Counted from the first letter of the stretch, positions 41,625 through 49,957 are shown. The stretch: DNA of 64,000 bases from Paenibacillus glycanilyticus NBRC 16618 (GCF_004000805.1 NZ_BILY01000014.1:1-64000), one strand, 5' to 3'. Numbers and translations: made by a program. Notes: generated from the sequence alone by a model not told the origin.

Positions 41625-42875
41625 ATGGGGACAAAGTCTGCATTTAATTGGATTACTTTATGGGCATCTTGTTTGTTTGTCGTCATACTCGGTTTTTCCC
41701 GACTCTCCTACGGCATGTTCTTGCCCGGGATCCAGAGGGAGCTCGGGGGGAGCTACGGACAATTAGGAGTATTAGGCACGGTCAACTTTGTCGGTTATTT
41801 GGCTGGCACCTTATGTCTTTCTCCTTTGCTCTCGCGGTTCCCAGACCGTAAATATCTAATTAACCGGATAACGTGCTTATTGCTGGGATTGACTTTGATC
41901 GGCTCGGCATTTAGTTATCATTTCATAGAGCTTGGGCTTTGGCGGTTCGCCATTGGATGGTTGTCGGCCCTCGCTACCGTATTAGTCCTTTCCATTGCAA
42001 TGGATGCCGTTCGACCGGCACAGCGAGGAGTGGCATCTGGACTTATATGGCTGGGCGGATCTGCCGGCATTCTAGTGACGGGTTTATTCGCCCCCTTTAC
42101 GATAGATCCTTTACATCTTCAGGGATGGCGGTATGCTTGGGTGATTATGGGCGTATTCGGGTTAATTGCAGCGCTCGGTTTCGAGTTCGTTACCAGAAAC
42201 AGGGGAGCCGGCAAACTACCCTCACAGCCCGAATGGAAGTCAGGGGACAAAGATATCGAAAAAGCGTATCGTCTCCTGCTAAACCCGAAGAGGCTCTTGT
42301 TCCTAATTGCTTCTTATTTCTTCTTCGGCGCAGGCTACATCATCTATTTCACTTATCTGATTCCCTATCTGGTGACCAAAGGCATTCCGTCCTTCAATGC
42401 CGGGTTAATATGGTCCTTAATCGGCTTTGCCGGTTTGTTTAACGGATGGATTGGAGGCAAAGCCATTGACCGGTGGCCAAGCGGGTATACCCTTGCTTCG
42501 GGATTAATGCTCGGGACGATTGGTGTGAGTGGGGTAGTCACTAATAATCTGTTATTTACTGTGCTTGGAGCTTCTATAATTGGACTGGTTTCCTTTATTA
42601 CTCCGCCGTTAATGACAACAGCGCTTCTTCGCCGTCATGTTCCTCACCAGGCCTATGCGGCATGTCTTAGTATAGCGACTGCTTTTTTTGCAGCCGGGCA
42701 GATTACCGGTCCCGTCCTTGGAGGCATGGTGGTCGAACGATACGGCTTGCAATTTGGCGTGGCATCCAGTTCCATCTTTATGGCAATTGCCGCTGCGCTG
42801 GCAGGTTTATATGGACAACAGCAACGAAAGACTTTGAATGATGCTGTTCCAAAGGCAGAATCGTTAGTTGAATAA
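41625..42875 (+). CDS. MFS transporter (partner of the NodB-GNAT fusion)
   Basis: A 12-helix major facilitator of about 416 residues with N-terminal FSRLSYGMFLPGIQRELGGS and SPLLSRFPDRKYL as motif A region, typical of the cyanate/YbfB-type subgroup. ATG 41625 is preferred (AAGGAAG 8 bases upstream), but GTG 41607 with AAGGA 9 bases upstream is also possible. It is cotranscribed with the NodB-GNAT gene and divergent from LysR; the unit probably imports or exports a compound modified by the fusion enzyme (inference). Confidence 0.87.
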   Translation: MGTKSAFNWITLWASCLFVVILGFSRLSYGMFLPGIQRELGGSYGQLGVLGTVNFVGYLAGTLCLSPLLSRFPDRKYLINRITCLLLGLTLIGSAFSYHFIELGLWRFAIGWLSALATVLVLSIAMDAVRPAQRGVASGLIWLGGSAGILVTGLFAPFTIDPLHLQGWRYAWVIMGVFGLIAALGFEFVTRNRGAGKLPSQPEWKSGDKDIEKAYRLLLNPKRLLFLIASYFFFGAGYIIYFTYLIPYLVTKGIPSFNAGLIWSLIGFAGLFNGWIGGKAIDRWPSGYTLASGLMLGTIGVSGVVTNNLLFTVLGASIIGLVSFITPPLMTTALLRRHVPHQAYAACLSIATAFFAAGQITGPVLGGMVVERYGLQFGVASSSIFMAIAAALAGLYGQQQRKTLNDAVPKAESLVE

Positions 42876-42882
42876 ATAACTT

Positions 42883-42920
42883 AGAGAAGCTGCTGGCGCT
42901 GGTCGGCAGCTTCTCTACGT
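42883..42920 (+). terminator. Terminator hairpin after the MFS gene
   Basis: AGAGAAGCTGC (42883-42893) / GCAGCTTCTCT (42906-42916), a perfect 11-base stem. A second hairpin with AACCCCTCC/GGAGGGGGTT arms follows near 43038-43066. Confidence 0.75.
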
Positions 42921-43174
42921 TATCCATGCCAACGATGACGTCCTGGAACCCTTGTTCCGTCGCAAGGTTCTGTACCAGCTAACGAACATTTCGAAGCACG
43001 GAGTTTGGGCTACTTTATGTTTGTGAAAAGCAAGAATAACCCCTCCGAACAGATTGGAGGGGGTTGTGCTATGCTGTCTAAATTCATCCGTTATTCCAAG
43101 CCCTTATTCTGACCAAGCAACCACTTGGAGACAGTTCGGATAAATTGTATAAGAAATTACCATGGGATAATGAT

Positions 43175-43804
43175 TTATAAGTTTGAAATAGCCTCCTGAG
43201 TCGTCCAAGTAGCACTGGCAAATGCTTTATAATTGGTAAAGGCAGCTTGAAAATCCTCTTCACTAATTGTTGCGGTGGCATCGTATACAACAGCTGTTTC
43301 AAAACCAGTTTCAATTAGATGCCTCATATGTGACTCTACACAAACGTTGGAAAGCACTCCTGCAATAATGATCTTCTCTTTTCTATGTTGTCGTAACTGA
43401 TATTCCAAGTCATTTGTTTGTGGGCTGGCAACCTTGTGAGGAGTTGCAATGACGGTTCTTCTATCAAAAATATATGGTTTGAAAGATTGAACAAAATCAG
43501 CTCCAAATGACGGTGGTGTGTACGTATTTGTCACTTGATACATTCTAAGACCTAATAGCATCTTTTGTTCATTTCCTGTAAATTGCCACTCATAATCATG
43601 AGGGTATAAATAATGTGGTGATATGAAAAGTTGGTACCCCTTATTCATGGCAGTTCTCATTAATAGTTCAAGGTTTTGTATAGTATTGTTTCGTTCAATA
43701 GTTCCTTTAGTCAGATGATAGCCTCTTCCCCCAGGACTCATAAAATCATTTTGTGGGTCTGTGATTACAATAGCAGTATTATTGGGATGTGGTTTAAAGG
43801 GCAA
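43175..43804 (-). CDS. Isochorismatase-like cysteine hydrolase
   Basis: A 209-residue hydrolase of the isochorismatase fold: AIVITDPQNDF gives the catalytic Asp (D16), ATPHKVASP the likely Lys, and GVLSNVCVESHMRHLIE the nucleophile Cys. Bacterial members hydrolyse nicotinamide, carbamates, isochorismate and other small molecules; a peroxyureidoacrylate or streptothricin-type substrate cannot be excluded. It stands alone on the minus strand in a region of mostly + genes. A GAGGTAAG-type ribosome binding site precedes the start. Confidence 0.87.
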   Translation of the reverse strand: MPFKPHPNNTAIVITDPQNDFMSPGGRGYHLTKGTIERNNTIQNLELLMRTAMNKGYQLFISPHYLYPHDYEWQFTGNEQKMLLGLRMYQVTNTYTPPSFGADFVQSFKPYIFDRRTVIATPHKVASPQTNDLEYQLRQHRKEKIIIAGVLSNVCVESHMRHLIETGFETAVVYDATATISEEDFQAAFTNYKAFASATWTTQEAISNL

Positions 43805-44195
43805 ATTTCTTACCTCCCTCGCAGCATAAGCTAGCGGAAATGTTTGTATCCTGTTCAGGGAAGATAGAGAAGTTGTTTTGTAAAAAAGTTCAGCATTGAC
43901 ACGACAGCTGCATCGAACAAGTACAAAGTCATTAAAAACTCTATAGGCATCTATATGTATTTGTAGTTTGTTTGGTTCCCTTTGTTATAGAAATTAGTGT
44001 GCAACTGTGACGAATTGTTTTAAGAAATTATGCTGACGGGTAACCTGTGCGCAGGAGCTTCTCTAACGCTGCTCTTTATTGATCATTGAAGTAACGGGCA
44101 GGATAGCGTAATCACTTCGCGAATACTTTAGGTATGACGGATTTACGAAGTTTGCAAAAAAGACGTTAATTTACGTGCTTCTAAGGAGAGACAAT
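43805..44195. other. Intergenic region without a supported gene
   Basis: About 390 bases. It contains a dispersed repeat copy (44091-44111), preceded by a partial GCTTCTCTAACG segment like the 3' arm of the hairpin at 42883. No ORF with a ribosome binding site was seen. Confidence 0.5.
44091..44111 (+). repeat. Dispersed repeat copy (AACGGGCAGGATAGCG type)
   Basis: GTAACGGGCAGGATAGCGTA, the clearest example of the CAGGATAG form. Confidence 0.75.
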
Positions 44196-44633
44196 ATGAA
44201 GAAGATAATCTGGTTACTTTCATTTGTCATTGTTATCCTTGGCATTGGTCTCTTTTATTCACTTCGATTGAATGTAACGAACAAAAATGATTACCTTCAA
44301 AGAAGTATTCTTTATAAATTTGATCAAACTGATTTGAATAGAATTAATACATTCTATGAGAGATTCCTGGAACATGAAGGCGATTACCTAGTGATAATAG
44401 GGCATACTATAGACAGTGGACCAGCTATTACTAACATTAATTCAAATGGCAAGGAAATAGTATGGATAAATGATATGTCTAGAGATGCATACAGTAATGG
44501 AGCGATAGAAGTATATAAATGTAAGAAATTAAATAAAGAAGAGGAGTATGCAAGTACAGTTTTTTCAGTTTCAAATTGCGAGGGTTATTTAGAAGACGAT
44601 ATAAAGGGATATATAGCATTTCCAAAGAAATAA
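44196..44633 (+). CDS. Secreted or membrane-anchored protein of unknown family
   Basis: A 145-residue AT-rich gene. N-terminal membrane/signal segment (KKIIWLLSFVIVILGIGLFY), then a soluble domain: LNRINTFYERFLEHEGDYLV, HTIDSGPAITNINSNGKEIV and VYKCKKLNKEEEYASTVFSV. The layout (DxFxxFIxxxxxG.., IVxYTIEGDPI-like, NGKxI) recalls DUF4362-type proteins of Bacillus, but I am not sure. ATG 44196 has AAGGAGAG 6-8 bases upstream. Confidence 0.65.
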   Translation: MKKIIWLLSFVIVILGIGLFYSLRLNVTNKNDYLQRSILYKFDQTDLNRINTFYERFLEHEGDYLVIIGHTIDSGPAITNINSNGKEIVWINDMSRDAYSNGAIEVYKCKKLNKEEEYASTVFSVSNCEGYLEDDIKGYIAFPKK

Positions 44634-44714
44634 AAAGTGACATGAAGGTATTCCCAGTGGGCGTTAACATCAGCTAACACCACATTTACGCTGCGGGAAC
44701 CAACCTGGTAGTTC

Positions 44715-44737
44715 ATTACGGGAAACTTTAGTTCAAC
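44715..44737 (+). repeat. Dispersed repeat copy (GGGAAACTTTAGTTCAAC type)
   Basis: ATTACGGGAAACTTTAGTTC. Same form as the copies at 49786 and 55086. Confidence 0.65.
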
Positions 44738-44823
44738 AAAAAGATAGCTGGAAGACCGTTTTTATTATAAAACGAGGAAACCGCAATTATCATTAGTGTT
44801 GAGGAGATAAGCTATATATAGAG

Positions 44824-44967
44824 ATGTTAGTTCCAGATAATAAATCCATTATTATTAACCATCAGGATCAATTATTCAGTCTATTCGGGCGCTTAGCACA
44901 GAACCCAGCCGATTCGCAGTTAAAACAACAACTGGAAGAATTCATTGAAGGTTTAAAGATAAGTTAA
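44824..44967 (+). CDS. Possible small ORF of 47 residues
   Basis: ATG 44824 opens a 47-codon frame (SIIINHQDQLFSLFGRLAQN, then DSQLKQQLEEFIEGLKIS) with codon use and composition of a real protein and an amphipathic helical end. The nearest GAGGAG lies about 20 bases upstream, too far, so translation is doubtful. It could be the end of a decayed gene. Confidence 0.35.
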   Translation: MLVPDNKSIIINHQDQLFSLFGRLAQNPADSQLKQQLEEFIEGLKIS

Positions 44968-45038
44968 TTATTTGAGCGAAGTGTGTGCGTTAAGAAATCA
45001 ATGCTTGCTTACGTTCAACTAGCGGGCTGACCGTTGTA

Positions 45039-45060
45039 GCAACGGGAGACGATAGCTTAA
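45039..45060 (+). repeat. Dispersed repeat copy (AACGGGAGACGATAG type)
   Basis: GCAACGGGAGACGATAGCTT, immediately followed by the terminator hairpin at 45064-45101. Confidence 0.75.
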
Positions 45061-45063
45061 TAA

Positions 45064-45103
45064 AAAAACAGCAGCGATCGTTTTAGATCAGCTGCTGTTT
45101 TCA
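45064..45103 (+). terminator. Hairpin terminator
   Basis: AAAACAGCAGC pairs with GCTGCTGTTTT, with an inner GATC/GATC pair, ending in TTTTC. Confidence 0.8.
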
Positions 45104-45120
45104 TTCATATAATCGGCTGA

Positions 45121-45140
45121 GTAACGCGGATAACCAATTT
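45121..45140 (+). repeat. Possible repeat copy (AACGCGGATAACCAA)
   Basis: GTAACGCGGATAACCAATTT, a looser match, found just after a hairpin. Confidence 0.4.
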
Positions 45141-45244
45141 ACAATCGAGCGTCATGGTATTGCGTCTTTTTTATACGGGTATGAAAAGTCTCGGGAATGT
45201 TTGGGAATAGTAATTCATTATGAACAGTAATGGAGCGTAGAGGA

Positions 45245-45697
45245 ATGAAAGTATTATCCATGATTCAACCATGGGCGACTCTGCTTGTCCAAGGCGAGAC
45301 TCTCTATGAAACAAGATCCTGGAAGACCCGGTATCGCGGACCGTTGGCCATTCATGCAAGCAAGAAAGTCGATAAGCAGGCTTGCAAATATGAACCCATA
45401 CGTTCTTTACTCGCCAAGTATGGCTATACGGAACAAAACCTCCCTACGGGGGTTATCCTTGCAACTTGCGAGCTTACAAATTGTTATCAAGTCATCGACG
45501 CTAATGATACGTCAGCGATTCTGGATTGCGGGGAGGTTGTGACGGGTGAGGACTTCCTGTTAGGCGATTACAGTCCAGGTTATTTTGCGTGGGAAATAGC
45601 GGGTTTCCGTCTGCTGAAGCCCTATATTCCAGCGAAGGGAAAACTGGGACTATGGGAATATCCGATAGACGAAGAGTTGCTGATACGACCTATGTAA
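45245..45697 (+). CDS. ASCH-domain protein
   Basis: A 150-residue protein of the ASCH (PUA-like) superfamily: MKVLSMIQPWATLLVQGETL, ETRSWKTRYRGPLAIHASKK, VILATCELTNCYQVI and KGKLGLWEYPI, the full pattern of the domain, including GPLAIHA and LGLW. ASCH domains are thought to bind RNA or modified nucleosides; some hydrolyse N4-acetylcytidine, but those are shorter. ATG 45245 with GGAG 9 bases upstream is preferred over ATG 45230, which overlaps that site. Monocistronic. Confidence 0.88.
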   Translation: MKVLSMIQPWATLLVQGETLYETRSWKTRYRGPLAIHASKKVDKQACKYEPIRSLLAKYGYTEQNLPTGVILATCELTNCYQVIDANDTSAILDCGEVVTGEDFLLGDYSPGYFAWEIAGFRLLKPYIPAKGKLGLWEYPIDEELLIRPM

Positions 45698-45718
45698 ACA
45701 ATTAATTAGATTTGTTTA

Positions 45719-45752
45719 GAGAGCTGTCCCGTGTGGGATGGCTCTTTTTTAT
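45719..45752 (+). terminator. Terminator after the ASCH gene
   Basis: AGAGCTGTCCC / GGGATGGCTCT stem with a GTGT loop and two G-T pairs, then six T. Confidence 0.82.
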
Positions 45753-45889
45753 TGGAATGGCTGCGTCATAAGCATGGTCCACAAACGATTGGGGGTTTTT
45801 TAGGTATAAGACACAATCCTTCCTCTCATCCACAGCTTTACTTGTCCAGTTCGTTTACAATAGGGCTATTCAGACAAGGGGGAATGGAA

Positions 45890-45976
45890 ATGAACCATAC
45901 AAGTATGAGGCGCACAAGCATTTCTAATATTGTTCAAATAGAGAATCCTATCGTTGAACGGGCGGTGTTCCGATGA
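45890..45976 (+). CDS. Possible 28-codon leader ORF coupled to the deaminase gene
   Basis: ATG 45890 with AAGGGGGAA upstream begins a 28-codon frame (HTSMRRTSISNIVQIENPIV and so on) whose TGA stop overlaps the ATG of the 8-oxoguanine deaminase gene (ATGA at 45973-45976). The ribosome binding site is better than that of the deaminase itself, so the leader may bring ribosomes to it. It could equally be the truncated end of a lost gene. A longer frame from 45731 crosses a terminator and is not credible. Confidence 0.45.
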   Translation: MNHTSMRRTSISNIVQIENPIVERAVFR

Positions 45977-47376
45977 GTACTCTTCTGATCCGAAATGCCC
46001 GGAGCATTGTAACGATGGATGGCGAGAATCGAGTGATTCGCAATGGAGATATGTATATTGAGGGTCAAGAAATTATAGCCATCGGGGAAAACCTGCCTTA
46101 CGAAACGGCTGACCGCGTAATCGATGCTACGCACAAAATTGTTTATCCGGGTCTGATCAATACCCATCATCACCTGTACCAAACGCTTACGCGCAACATC
46201 CCGCTAGCACAGGATTGCTCGTTATTTGACTGGCTGCTCACCTTGTATGAAATTTGGCGGCATTTGGAGCCCGAAGACGTCTACCTAAGTGCCATGACCG
46301 GTCTTGGCGAGCTGCTCAAGAGCGGCTGTACAACTTCGTCGGATCATTTCTACGTATTTCCGAACGGTGTCTCCGAATATTTAATCGATGAAGAGATCCG
46401 TGCGGCTTCCGAGCTTGGCATCCGTTTCTTCCCGACTAGAGGCTCCATGAGTTTAGGGCGGTCCAATGGCGGACTCCCTCCGGATGAAGTGACTCAGACC
46501 GAATCGGTTATATTGCGTGATACCCAGCGTGTCATCGAAAAATATCATAACGCGGACCGGTTCTCGATGCTGCGTGTTGGCGTCGCGCCATGCTCGCCAT
46601 TCTCCGTGTCCCGGGATTTGCTGAAGGAATCTTCTGCTCTTGCCCGCAGTTACGGCGTTCGGATGCATACCCACCTAGCGGAGACGATGGACGAAGAACA
46701 GTTCTGTCTGGAAAGACTAGGCGTTCGTCCGCTCGAATACATGGAACAGACAGGATGGGTCGGTGACGATGTTTGGTATGCCCATGGCATTTGGTTTAAC
46801 GATAGCGAAATACATAAAATGGGGGCTTGCGGCTGCGGTGTAGCACATTGCCCATCGAGCAACATGAAGTTGTCCTCCGGCGCAATTCCGATCCGCAAGC
46901 TGCTGGACGCAGGCGTGAAAGTGGGACTTGGCGTCGACGGTTCCGCATCAAACGATGCCTCCAATATGCTGTGGGATTTACGGATGGCGTATCTTCTCCA
47001 CAAGCATGAGCTTCAAGAGCGAGGATTAACGACAAACGAGACTTTGTCGATCGCTACACGAGGTTCAGCTCGCGTATTGGGCTGGGAGAGCAGTATCGGA
47101 TCGCTTGAGGTCGGAAAAGCTGCGGATCTGTTCATGTTGGACTCGCGCAAATTAGGTTTTGCAGGAGCATTGTTTGATGACGCAGCGCTTCCGCTAACGG
47201 TCGGGGCTACTCAGGCCGATATGACGATCGTAGGCGGACGTGTCGTTGTGGAAAACGGCATGCTGGTTGGTGTAGATGAAGAGAAGCTCGCTTTCCGCAC
47301 TCAACTTGCCGCGGACCGGCTCGTAAACTCGGCATCCTTGCGCCTCGGCATCGATTACAGGAAGTATAGAGGATAA
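45973..47376 (+). CDS. 8-oxoguanine deaminase-like amidohydrolase
   Basis: A 467-residue amidohydrolase of the ATZ/TRZ-type group: LLIRNARSIVTMDGENRVIR, the metal site INTHHHLYQTLTRNIPL, VGVAPCSPFSVSRDLL, MHTHLAETMDEEQF, AHGIWFNDSEI, VAHCPSSNMKLSSG and VGLGVDGSASNDASN with the metal Asp. This combination is characteristic of 8-oxoguanine deaminase (8-oxoguanine to uric acid) and hydroxyatrazine-type hydrolases; the HLAETxxE and CPSSNMKLSSG segments favour the former. It removes oxidised guanine base released by DNA and nucleotide repair. Start at ATG 45973 is coupled to a short upstream frame. Confidence 0.88.
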   Translation: MSTLLIRNARSIVTMDGENRVIRNGDMYIEGQEIIAIGENLPYETADRVIDATHKIVYPGLINTHHHLYQTLTRNIPLAQDCSLFDWLLTLYEIWRHLEPEDVYLSAMTGLGELLKSGCTTSSDHFYVFPNGVSEYLIDEEIRAASELGIRFFPTRGSMSLGRSNGGLPPDEVTQTESVILRDTQRVIEKYHNADRFSMLRVGVAPCSPFSVSRDLLKESSALARSYGVRMHTHLAETMDEEQFCLERLGVRPLEYMEQTGWVGDDVWYAHGIWFNDSEIHKMGACGCGVAHCPSSNMKLSSGAIPIRKLLDAGVKVGLGVDGSASNDASNMLWDLRMAYLLHKHELQERGLTTNETLSIATRGSARVLGWESSIGSLEVGKAADLFMLDSRKLGFAGALFDDAALPLTVGATQADMTIVGGRVVVENGMLVGVDEEKLAFRTQLAADRLVNSASLRLGIDYRKYRG

Positions 47377-47499
47377 GAAGAAAGTCAGCATTACAAAATT
47401 TTTCATTACATTGAAGATACCAGCCAAAGATTATATTGAAAACAAACAATTTAAAAAATACGTAGACCAGTATGTAGCTCGATTGAAAATGTAAAACAA

Positions 47500-47542
47500 A
47501 AAACAGCGTTCCGGATAAAAGCGGTAACGCTGTTTTTATTTC
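47500..47542 (+). terminator. Intrinsic terminator
   Basis: AAAACAGCGTT / AACGCTGTTTT stem (11 bases), loop with CCGG/GCGG, then TTTTTATTT. Confidence 0.85.
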
Positions 47543-47568
47543 GCCCGCTAAGCCGATATGAAAAGCGA

Positions 47569-47585
47569 GGAGAAAGCATTCATGT
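47569..47585 (+). repeat. Second repeat motif, AAGCGAGGAGAAAGCA, copy 1
   Basis: The 16-mer AAGCGAGGAGAAAGCA followed by TTCATGTATG recurs at 61518-61533 followed by ATGATTCATATTATG. It lies beside AACAGGCATGATAGTTCAAG at this locus. Confidence 0.6.
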
Positions 47586-47594
47586 ATGTGAACG

Positions 47595-47614
47595 AACAGG
47601 CATGATAGTTCAAG
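47595..47614 (+). repeat. Dispersed repeat copy (AACAGGCATGATAGTTCA type)
   Basis: AACAGGCATGATAGTTCAAG. Confidence 0.65.
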
Positions 47615-47783
47615 ATCATTCGATGTGAACCCTACCATAAGTGACGGCAAAAGTTGCTTCTGATAGCCTCTAATCGTCGCTTTGGATATTTTAAAATAAC
47701 TGACTGCATTTGTCAGTGATTTAGGGTTATACTCAAATTGAGTTTAGAAAAGCTTGGTCATACTTGGAAAGAAGGATTAGTCG

Positions 47784-48782
47784 ATGACGAAATCGGACAA
47801 TATGTTATCGATTCTCTGGATGCTGCGCTCTGGAAAGCGGATGACCGCTAAGCAGTTGGCGAAAGAGCTCGAGATTCACGTGCGGACCGTCTATCGCTGT
47901 ATCGATTCTCTGTGCGCCAGCGGGGTTCCAATCATTGCGGATTCGGGACCAAATGGCGGCTATAGCATCCTAAGCCGGTTTACCGATTCCCCGCTCTTCT
48001 TCGATATGGAGGAGCAGAAGGCCTTGATCCATGCCTCGATATTTGCTAAGGAGGCTGGGTACCCCTACTCAGATGATTTAACCCGAGCGATGGACAAGAT
48101 GATGTGTTACGCGAACGAGAAGCAACTAGATCATCTAAAGAGTCATAGTACTGCCTTATCCGTCATTTATCCACGAACGGACGGAGTACTCCAACTCTAT
48201 CTTCAAATGCTGGAGGCGGCGGCAGGACAGGGACGAACGGTGGAAATGCAATATGACCGGGGCAAGGGTGAGGCCCCTCTTCCACGACTGTTCGACCCTT
48301 ATGGTATCGTCTATTGGAAAGGGAACTGGTATACGGTAGGGAATTGCGGTTATCGGAAGGAGTTACGGAATTTTCGAGTGGACCGTATTCGCTCATTGCA
48401 GAAGACGGAGGGACGTTTCGAGCGTCCGGCGGGTTTCTCGGCTAAGGATCATCTGCTCGATAATCTGCTTCCTAATCCAACCGGATCAGCTAAGTTCGAG
48501 ACCGTTCGGATTAAGGGTCAAGAACAGGTTCTGAACGAGTTGTGTCATCACTGGTTATTCGGCCATGCACTCGTGGAGCGTATGCCCGAAGAAGCAGTGT
48601 TCCAGTTAGAACATTCGATGTTGCAGACGTATGTACCTTATTTTTTGATGCCGTACAGTACAGCCTTGCAGATTGAGTCGGAGCTGCTTATCAGGAAGAT
48701 GGTACAAGCGAACTCCCGAATGCTTGCGCATTACGAAGCAATGTTAGCAAATTCCACAAGAAGAGAGGAAGATGTACGATGA
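47784..48782 (+). CDS. WYL-domain transcriptional regulator (YafY type)
   Basis: A 332-residue protein: N-terminal HTH of the HTH_11 type (MLSILWMLRSGKRMTAKQLA, then VRTVYRCIDSLCASGVPI), and a WYL domain in the second half (FDPYGIVYWKGNWYTVGNCG with the characteristic W-Y, then RNFRVDRIRSL) and a C-terminal WCX-like extension. WYL domains sense small ligands or single-stranded nucleic acid. The stop overlaps the start of the downstream monooxygenase gene by 4 bases, so regulator and enzyme are translationally coupled. Confidence 0.92.
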   Translation: MTKSDNMLSILWMLRSGKRMTAKQLAKELEIHVRTVYRCIDSLCASGVPIIADSGPNGGYSILSRFTDSPLFFDMEEQKALIHASIFAKEAGYPYSDDLTRAMDKMMCYANEKQLDHLKSHSTALSVIYPRTDGVLQLYLQMLEAAAGQGRTVEMQYDRGKGEAPLPRLFDPYGIVYWKGNWYTVGNCGYRKELRNFRVDRIRSLQKTEGRFERPAGFSAKDHLLDNLLPNPTGSAKFETVRIKGQEQVLNELCHHWLFGHALVERMPEEAVFQLEHSMLQTYVPYFLMPYSTALQIESELLIRKMVQANSRMLAHYEAMLANSTRREEDVR

Positions 48783-49081
48783 GCAAGTTTGCCATGTTCG
48801 GAAAATTAACGGCCCACGAGGGGAAACGGGAAGAGCTCGCGGAGATGATGCTGGCATCCAGCGCGACATTGAACGACATGGAGGGCTGCATCTATTATAT
48901 CCTGCATGCGGCTGAAGACGATCCTAACGATCTTTGGATCACGGAGCTATGGGAGAGCAAGGAGTTTCATGCCGCGTCTTTGCAAAACGAGAAGGTATTG
49001 GAGCTAATCGAGCGTTGCCGGCACTTAATCGCAGGAGGCAGTGCTGTAAAGGTACGGCCGCTCGGAGGCAAAGGATTTTAA
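48779..49081 (+). CDS. Antibiotic-biosynthesis-monooxygenase (ABM) family protein
   Basis: A 100-residue dimeric alpha/beta-barrel protein: MSKFAMFGKLTAHEGKREEL, DMEGCIYYILHAAEDDPNDL and ITELWESKEFHAASLQNEKV, the ABM/YgiN pattern. YgiN-type members oxidise quinols; others are heme or aromatic monooxygenases, without cofactor. It overlaps the WYL regulator by 4 bases, so it may be the output of a quinone- or ligand-sensing unit (inference). Confidence 0.88.
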   Translation: MSKFAMFGKLTAHEGKREELAEMMLASSATLNDMEGCIYYILHAAEDDPNDLWITELWESKEFHAASLQNEKVLELIERCRHLIAGGSAVKVRPLGGKGF

Positions 49082-49125
49082 TTAAATCAGTGAGCAGTGC
49101 TATACCTGATTCAGGAGGAATGAGG

Positions 49126-49551
49126 ATGGACTGGAATTCCTATGATACGTTCATTACCGTTGCTGCGGATTGCCCCTCAGAGATCGGAGTGAAGCCTCTG
49201 GACAAGAAAAACGGAAAAACAAAGCCGGGTAGCGAGTTTGAGTTACTCGCGAATAATCCGTATGACTATACTCAGGAGGAACTCTTGTACATCGTGCATA
49301 TCCGACACAAAAACATTCCGGAGGACGAGTTAACTGAGAGAGGTGACCAGATTCGAGACGAGTTTTTCATGAAACCGAAACCATGCTTGAGAGCATCAAT
49401 GCTCCCGAAAAAATACGGATGGGGTATTCATTTCAATGCGAAGGGGAAAATCGCGATCGTTCCGGTGGAATCCCGAGAATATAGACGTTTCGTGGAAGGA
49501 GCCAATGGGAATGTGAAGCTCCTCGCCGCCATGAGAAACAAGAAGAAGTGA
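49126..49551 (+). CDS. DUF6157-family protein
   Basis: A 141-residue protein: DTFITVAADCPSEIGVKP, LLANNPYDYTQEELLYIVHI and a positively charged C-terminal half with HFNAKGKIAIVPVES and a GNVKLLAAMRNKKK tail. I recognise this as the DUF6157 group, common in Firmicutes and Actinobacteria and of unknown role. ATG 49126 sits 7 bases after GGAGG; the longer frame reaching back to 48934 lies inside the ABM gene. It follows the ABM gene by 44 bases and may belong to its operon. Confidence 0.78.
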   Translation: MDWNSYDTFITVAADCPSEIGVKPLDKKNGKTKPGSEFELLANNPYDYTQEELLYIVHIRHKNIPEDELTERGDQIRDEFFMKPKPCLRASMLPKKYGWGIHFNAKGKIAIVPVESREYRRFVEGANGNVKLLAAMRNKKK

Positions 49552-49660
49552 GTACAATCACAGGTTCAGTAGACATTTACGCTATCGAAGAACGAGAGCT
49601 CTATAAACCACAAAAGATGGCAGCCGGTGTGTTAATCGGCAGTCGTTTTCTTCGGCATAG

Positions 49661-49680
49661 AGAAACGGATAGCTCAATAT
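49661..49680 (+). repeat. Possible dispersed repeat copy (AAACGGATAGCTCAA)
   Basis: AGAAACGGATAGCTCAATAT, a shortened match after a hairpin remnant. Confidence 0.4.
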
Positions 49681-49785
49681 ACCGCCTTATTCACATCTAA
49701 CTTGGTCCAAAGAAAGAACGGTTAATCTATGTTTTGAAAAAACCAGCAACGATGTAAATGGATAATCGACAGATAATTTAGTTAA

Positions 49786-49812
49786 ATTATCGGGAACATT
49801 AGTTCAAATAAA
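49786..49812 (+). repeat. Dispersed repeat copy (GGGAACATTAGTTCAAAT type)
   Basis: ATTATCGGGAACATTAGTTC; same form as the copies at 44715 and 55086. Confidence 0.6.
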
Positions 49813-49928
49813 AACATTGCATCAGCCGGTCAATAATGACCGGTTGCTGACATTACTCAGCTATGAGCAGTAGAATGACTGACATTGAACTTAAATATTG
49901 TCGGGTGACAAGAACATGATCTCATTCA

Positions 49929-49957
49929 AGTCCGCGATAATCGCGGATTTTTTTGTT
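49929..49957 (+). terminator. Intrinsic terminator without an obvious upstream gene
   Basis: TCCGCGA (49931-49937) / TCGCGGA (49941-49947) with a TAA loop and seven T. Confidence 0.85.

Larger units (their letters stand above)
47377..47783. other. Intergenic region with a C-terminal gene remnant, terminator and repeat
   Basis: Between 47388 and 47494 one frame encodes a coding-like tail (TLKIPAKDYIENKQFKKYVD, then QYVARLKM-stop) with no start; it is the relic of an unidentified gene. The terminator at 47500-47540 and the repeat at 47595-47614 follow. The last 170 bases should hold the promoter of the WYL regulator. Confidence 0.5.

Noticed and set aside
42917-43080. Coding-like minus-strand stretch (QGFQDVIVGMDN) between MFS and isochorismatase genes
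   Set aside because: Too short and without start; could be a relic but I cannot name the family.
45731-45889. Long version of the leader frame before the deaminase gene
   Set aside because: It begins within the ASCH terminator; only the last 28 codons have a ribosome binding site.
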